14,653 nucleotides of DNA. Source: Trueperaceae bacterium (GTDB lineage Bacteria > Deinococcota > Deinococci > Deinococcales > Trueperaceae). The position numbers and the translations under genes were made by a program. Positions 12,360 to 14,653 of this stretch are shown one piece after another. Numbering within the stretch: position 1 is the first letter of the stretch; each line of letters begins with the position of its first letter. The DNA is taken from contig JAGXHO010000016.1 of NCBI GenBank assembly GCA_024636105.1, forward strand, positions 1-14,653. Direction: 5' to 3'. The notes below the pieces were generated by a model. The model searched no databases and had not been told where the DNA came from. It saw only the letters and a list, made by a program, of their open reading frames with translations.

Positions 12360-14237
12360 ATGTCGGGCGAACCCAACCAGGAGTCGAAGAGTGTGATCGT
12401 CGATCCTGGCGTTCAGTCGATCCCGAGCCGCAGCATGCTGCGCCTCCTGCGGTCGCTCCTGACCTTCGCGCCGATGGAAGCCGGGGTCGTCGTCGGGCTG
12501 TCTTTCGCGCTGGTGCTCACCTCAGGCGTGAGCCTGGTCATGCTGGTGCCCCTGCTTGGCATCGCGGGACTCGATGTTGGCGGCGGGAGCCTAGGACGCA
12601 TCGCGGAGTGGGTAGCGGCCGCCCTGGCGACGGTGGGACTCTCGTTGACGGTACCTGTGGTGATCGGCGCCTACCTGGCACTCGTGGTGGGCAACGCTCT
12701 CCTCACGCGTGTACACGCGGTGCGAACCACCCGTCTCTACCAGGGATTCGTTTTGTCGTTGCGGCTCCGCGTGTTCAAGGCGATTACCTACAGTCGTTGG
12801 GCAAGCTTCGTTGGTGAACCCGGTCCCAGGTTCGTGCACACCCTGACCCAGGAGATCGAGCGGGTTTCTGGGGCCCTTTCCGGCGTCCTGAATCTGCTTG
12901 TGAAGGCGGTCTTGGCCAGCGTCTACCTCGGGTTGGCCGTGTACGTGTCGCCCGCAGCTAGCCTGCTCGTCGTCGCATGTGGCGGTCTGCTGGTCGCTTT
13001 GCTCGCCAAGAAGACACGCCTCGGTCGCGCCAAGGGCGAGGCCGTGTCGCGAGTGTACGAAGCGTTGTACGGCGCGATCTCGGAACACCTCTCGGGGCTT
13101 CGCGTCACCAAGAGCCACGGTATCGAGCCGGCCCACCTCGACCGCTTCGACGCGCGAACGAGCGCCACAGCGGAAGCCCAGGTCGACCTCGTCCGCAATC
13201 AGGCCGACGTAGGATTCTGGCTGCAGGTCGGCTCAGCCGCCATCATGGCGGGGGTGTTCGGCAGTGCCCTGCTGGTGTTCGAGATGCCGCTCGCCAGCAT
13301 TCTGCTCATGCTGTACCTGTTCGCGCGGTTGGTGCCGATGATCACGGGTCTCCAGCGCCAGGTCCAGTCCGTGTTCAACGTCCTGCCCGCCGTCGACCGC
13401 GTCGAAGCCACGCTGGCGTGGCTTTCCGAGCACGCGGAAGCAACGGGCCCGACGGTCGATGCTCCTACTCTCGAGCGCGGGCTGCGGTTGGAGTGCGTGA
13501 GCTTCGGCTACGACGGCGTCGGTGGTGAGGCGATCCTGCACGCCGTCGACATCGAGGTGCCCGCAGGCCGAACGACTGCGATCGTGGGGCCCTCCGGTGG
13601 TGGGAAGAGCACGGTCGCCGATCTGGTGGTGGGACTGCTGACCCCGGACGAGGGTCGGGTGCTGATCGACGACGTTCCGCTGGAAGGTGGTCGGGTACGG
13701 GCCTGGCGGTGGCGAATCGGCTACGTCAACCAGGACACCTTCTTGTTCAACGACACCATCCGCGCGAACCTGTTACTGGTACGCCCCCAGGCGAGCGAGA
13801 CCGATCTACGGGATGCCCTGCGCTCCGCCTCCGCGCTTTTCGTTGAGGCGCTGCCCGAGAGCCTCGACACGGTCGTCGGTGACCGCGGCGTCCGGCTCTC
13901 GGGCGGAGAGCGTCAGCGCATTGCGCTGGCGCGTGCGATCCTCCGCAGGCCGGCGTTGCTCGTCCTTGACGAGGCGACGAGCGCGCTCGATCCCGAGAAC
14001 GAGCGGGTCATCCAGAATGCGATCGCGGGCATGGCGGGGCGGCAGACGATCCTGCTCATCGCGCACCGGCTGGCGAGCGTTCGTGGCGCCGACGTCATCT
14101 ACGTGATGGAGCATGGACGAGTGGTCGAGTCGGGAGCCTGGGACGAGTTGGTCCGGCGGCCGCAGGGCCGATTCCGAGAGCTGTGCTTTGCGCAGGGGCT
14201 GGTGGATGGGATCCAGGCCGCGATCGCTACCGACTAG
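12360..14237 (+). CDS. ABC exporter (fused membrane and ATPase domains), lasso peptide export
   Basis: This 625-aa half-transporter should export, and give immunity to, the mature lasso peptide. Membrane segments occur at about 41-70, 82-115, 176-216 and 285-330. The ATPase domain (about 375-610) has Walker A GPSGGGKS (410-417), Q-loop VNQDTFLF, signature LSGGERQRIALARAI (513-527), Walker B LLVLDEATSALD (533-544) and H-loop IAHRLASV (His569). There is no N-terminal C39 peptidase domain, as expected when B2 removes the leader. ATG 12360 is chosen with GGGGCG upstream; ATG 12312 and TTG 12306 are in frame and possible. It is divergent from the biosynthetic operon, so the two can be controlled from a shared 288-nt region. 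Confidence 0.93.
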   Translation: MSGEPNQESKSVIVDPGVQSIPSRSMLRLLRSLLTFAPMEAGVVVGLSFALVLTSGVSLVMLVPLLGIAGLDVGGGSLGRIAEWVAAALATVGLSLTVPVVIGAYLALVVGNALLTRVHAVRTTRLYQGFVLSLRLRVFKAITYSRWASFVGEPGPRFVHTLTQEIERVSGALSGVLNLLVKAVLASVYLGLAVYVSPAASLLVVACGGLLVALLAKKTRLGRAKGEAVSRVYEALYGAISEHLSGLRVTKSHGIEPAHLDRFDARTSATAEAQVDLVRNQADVGFWLQVGSAAIMAGVFGSALLVFEMPLASILLMLYLFARLVPMITGLQRQVQSVFNVLPAVDRVEATLAWLSEHAEATGPTVDAPTLERGLRLECVSFGYDGVGGEAILHAVDIEVPAGRTTAIVGPSGGGKSTVADLVVGLLTPDEGRVLIDDVPLEGGRVRAWRWRIGYVNQDTFLFNDTIRANLLLVRPQASETDLRDALRSASALFVEALPESLDTVVGDRGVRLSGGERQRIALARAILRRPALLVLDEATSALDPENERVIQNAIAGMAGRQTILLIAHRLASVRGADVIYVMEHGRVVESGAWDELVRRPQGRFRELCFAQGLVDGIQAAIATD

Positions 14238-14268
14238 GGCCAGGCATCGCTTGTCCCAGGCCACAGCC

Positions 14269-14649
14269 TCAGTCGTCGATGGTGCGGTGCCCGTGCGGTA
14301 GCAGCGTCCTCCCGTCGAGAATGAGTTGGGCCGAACGCACGTCGTCGCCCTCGGCCCGCAACTCGACCGGGTATCCATGCCGACGCAGCCACGCGTAGGC
14401 GACGAGCGCCGCGACCGCGGGTCGCTCGTCTTCGACGATTCGCCCAAGGCGACCGTGTCGGTGGAGCGCGCGGCGCAGGATCGACCAGGACTGGCTGCTC
14501 ACCACACGCGGTTGGATCGTGGCGATCGGGTGGTCAACCGCCCAATCAGCGATCGGCGCCCGCCGCTGGATGAAGCGCGCTGCTCGGTGCGCGAGGGGCC
14601 AGGCGCGCGCCAACATCACCCAGCGCTCTAGGTCCTCGACGAGCGCCAT
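14269..14649 (-). CDS. Small protein, possibly a catalytically dead B2-like (transglutaminase-like) protein
   Basis: This reading frame of 126 aa from ATG 14649 may extend beyond the window edge. Its second half resembles lasso B2 proteins in layout: PAVAALVAYAWLRRHGYPVEL (starting at residue 77), then RSAQLILDGRTLLPHG, where true B2 proteins have a Cys-containing helix and the AHAWVE...G strand. At the catalytic Cys and His positions I see Pro or Arg and Ser, so it would be inactive if homologous. It converges on the ABC exporter with a 31-bp gap. It could be a B2-derived partner or immunity factor, or an unrelated hypothetical protein; the resemblance is by eye and weak. Confidence 0.5.
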   Translation of the reverse strand: MALVEDLERWVMLARAWPLAHRAARFIQRRAPIADWAVDHPIATIQPRVVSSQSWSILRRALHRHGRLGRIVEDERPAVAALVAYAWLRRHGYPVELRAEGDDVRSAQLILDGRTLLPHGHRTIDD

Positions 14650-14653
14650 CGTG

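Larger units (their letters stand above)
6850..14237. other. Lasso peptide biosynthetic gene cluster
   Basis: The region holds the complete core set of a lasso RiPP pathway: precursor A, leader-binding B1, leader peptidase B2, cyclase C and an ABC exporter. It also encodes a kinase and an RRE-fused phosphoribosyltransferase. Six genes run on the minus strand in the order B1-B2-C-A-PRT-kinase, and the exporter diverges from the B1 promoter region. B2/C and PRT/kinase overlap by a few bases, showing translational coupling. The cluster may continue past the right edge. Confidence 0.93.

Noticed and set aside
1..14653. tRNA, rRNA, CRISPR array, insertion sequence or attachment site
   Set aside because: Reading both strands, I found no cloverleaf-like genes, regularly spaced repeats, transposase motifs or flanking direct repeats.

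Overview
This is a GC-rich bacterial window (roughly 70% GC by eye). The lineage cannot be fixed from sequence alone. The isoprenyl transferase carries STDN and SGFLLWQ motifs, and several genes have a TAnnnT box only 5-9 nt before the ATG, as in leaderless mRNAs. Both fit Deinococcota (for example Trueperaceae) or Actinomycetota better than Proteobacteria. This is a low-confidence inference.

Left part (1-6826) is mostly housekeeping. It holds an unrecognised protein (9-617, +), a cis-isoprenyl diphosphate synthase (625-1464, -), an orphan RmlC epimerase (1545-2102, -), RapZ (2234-3127, +) and a Na/Pi cotransporter with a PhoU-like tail (3188-4762, +). A VapC/Phd-type toxin-antitoxin pair follows (4815-5554, -); its toxin appears to start at ATC and has Asn in place of the first catalytic Asp. 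Next is a flavin-dependent oxidoreductase (5710-6826, +) broken by one extra G in a G8 run.

Right part (6850-14237, possibly beyond) is a lasso-peptide (RiPP) biosynthetic cluster. Reading the minus strand in transcription order: B1, a PqqD-like RRE (12071-11778); B2, a transglutaminase-like leader peptidase (11678-11193); C, an Asn-synthetase-like cyclase (11196-9418); A, a 43-aa precursor (9279-9148); a strong hairpin (9100-9074); a phosphoribosyltransferase fused to a second PqqD/RRE domain (9017-7833); and an HPr-kinase-like lasso kinase (7836-6850). A divergent ABC exporter (12360-14237, +) completes the core. At the right edge a convergent small gene (14649-14269, -) may be a B2-like protein without catalytic residues.

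Proposed working: B1 binds the precursor leader (Y6-x-x-P9-x-L11...G15) and presents it to B2. B2 cuts near T21. C closes a macrolactam onto Asp31, the only acidic residue after T21. The kinase probably phosphorylates the C-terminal Ser43, as in paeninodin-type pathways. The ABC protein exports the product. The RRE-fused phosphoribosyltransferase is the novel element: it suggests a leader-guided, PRPP-dependent tailoring step that, to my knowledge, is not part of described lasso pathways. That role is inference.
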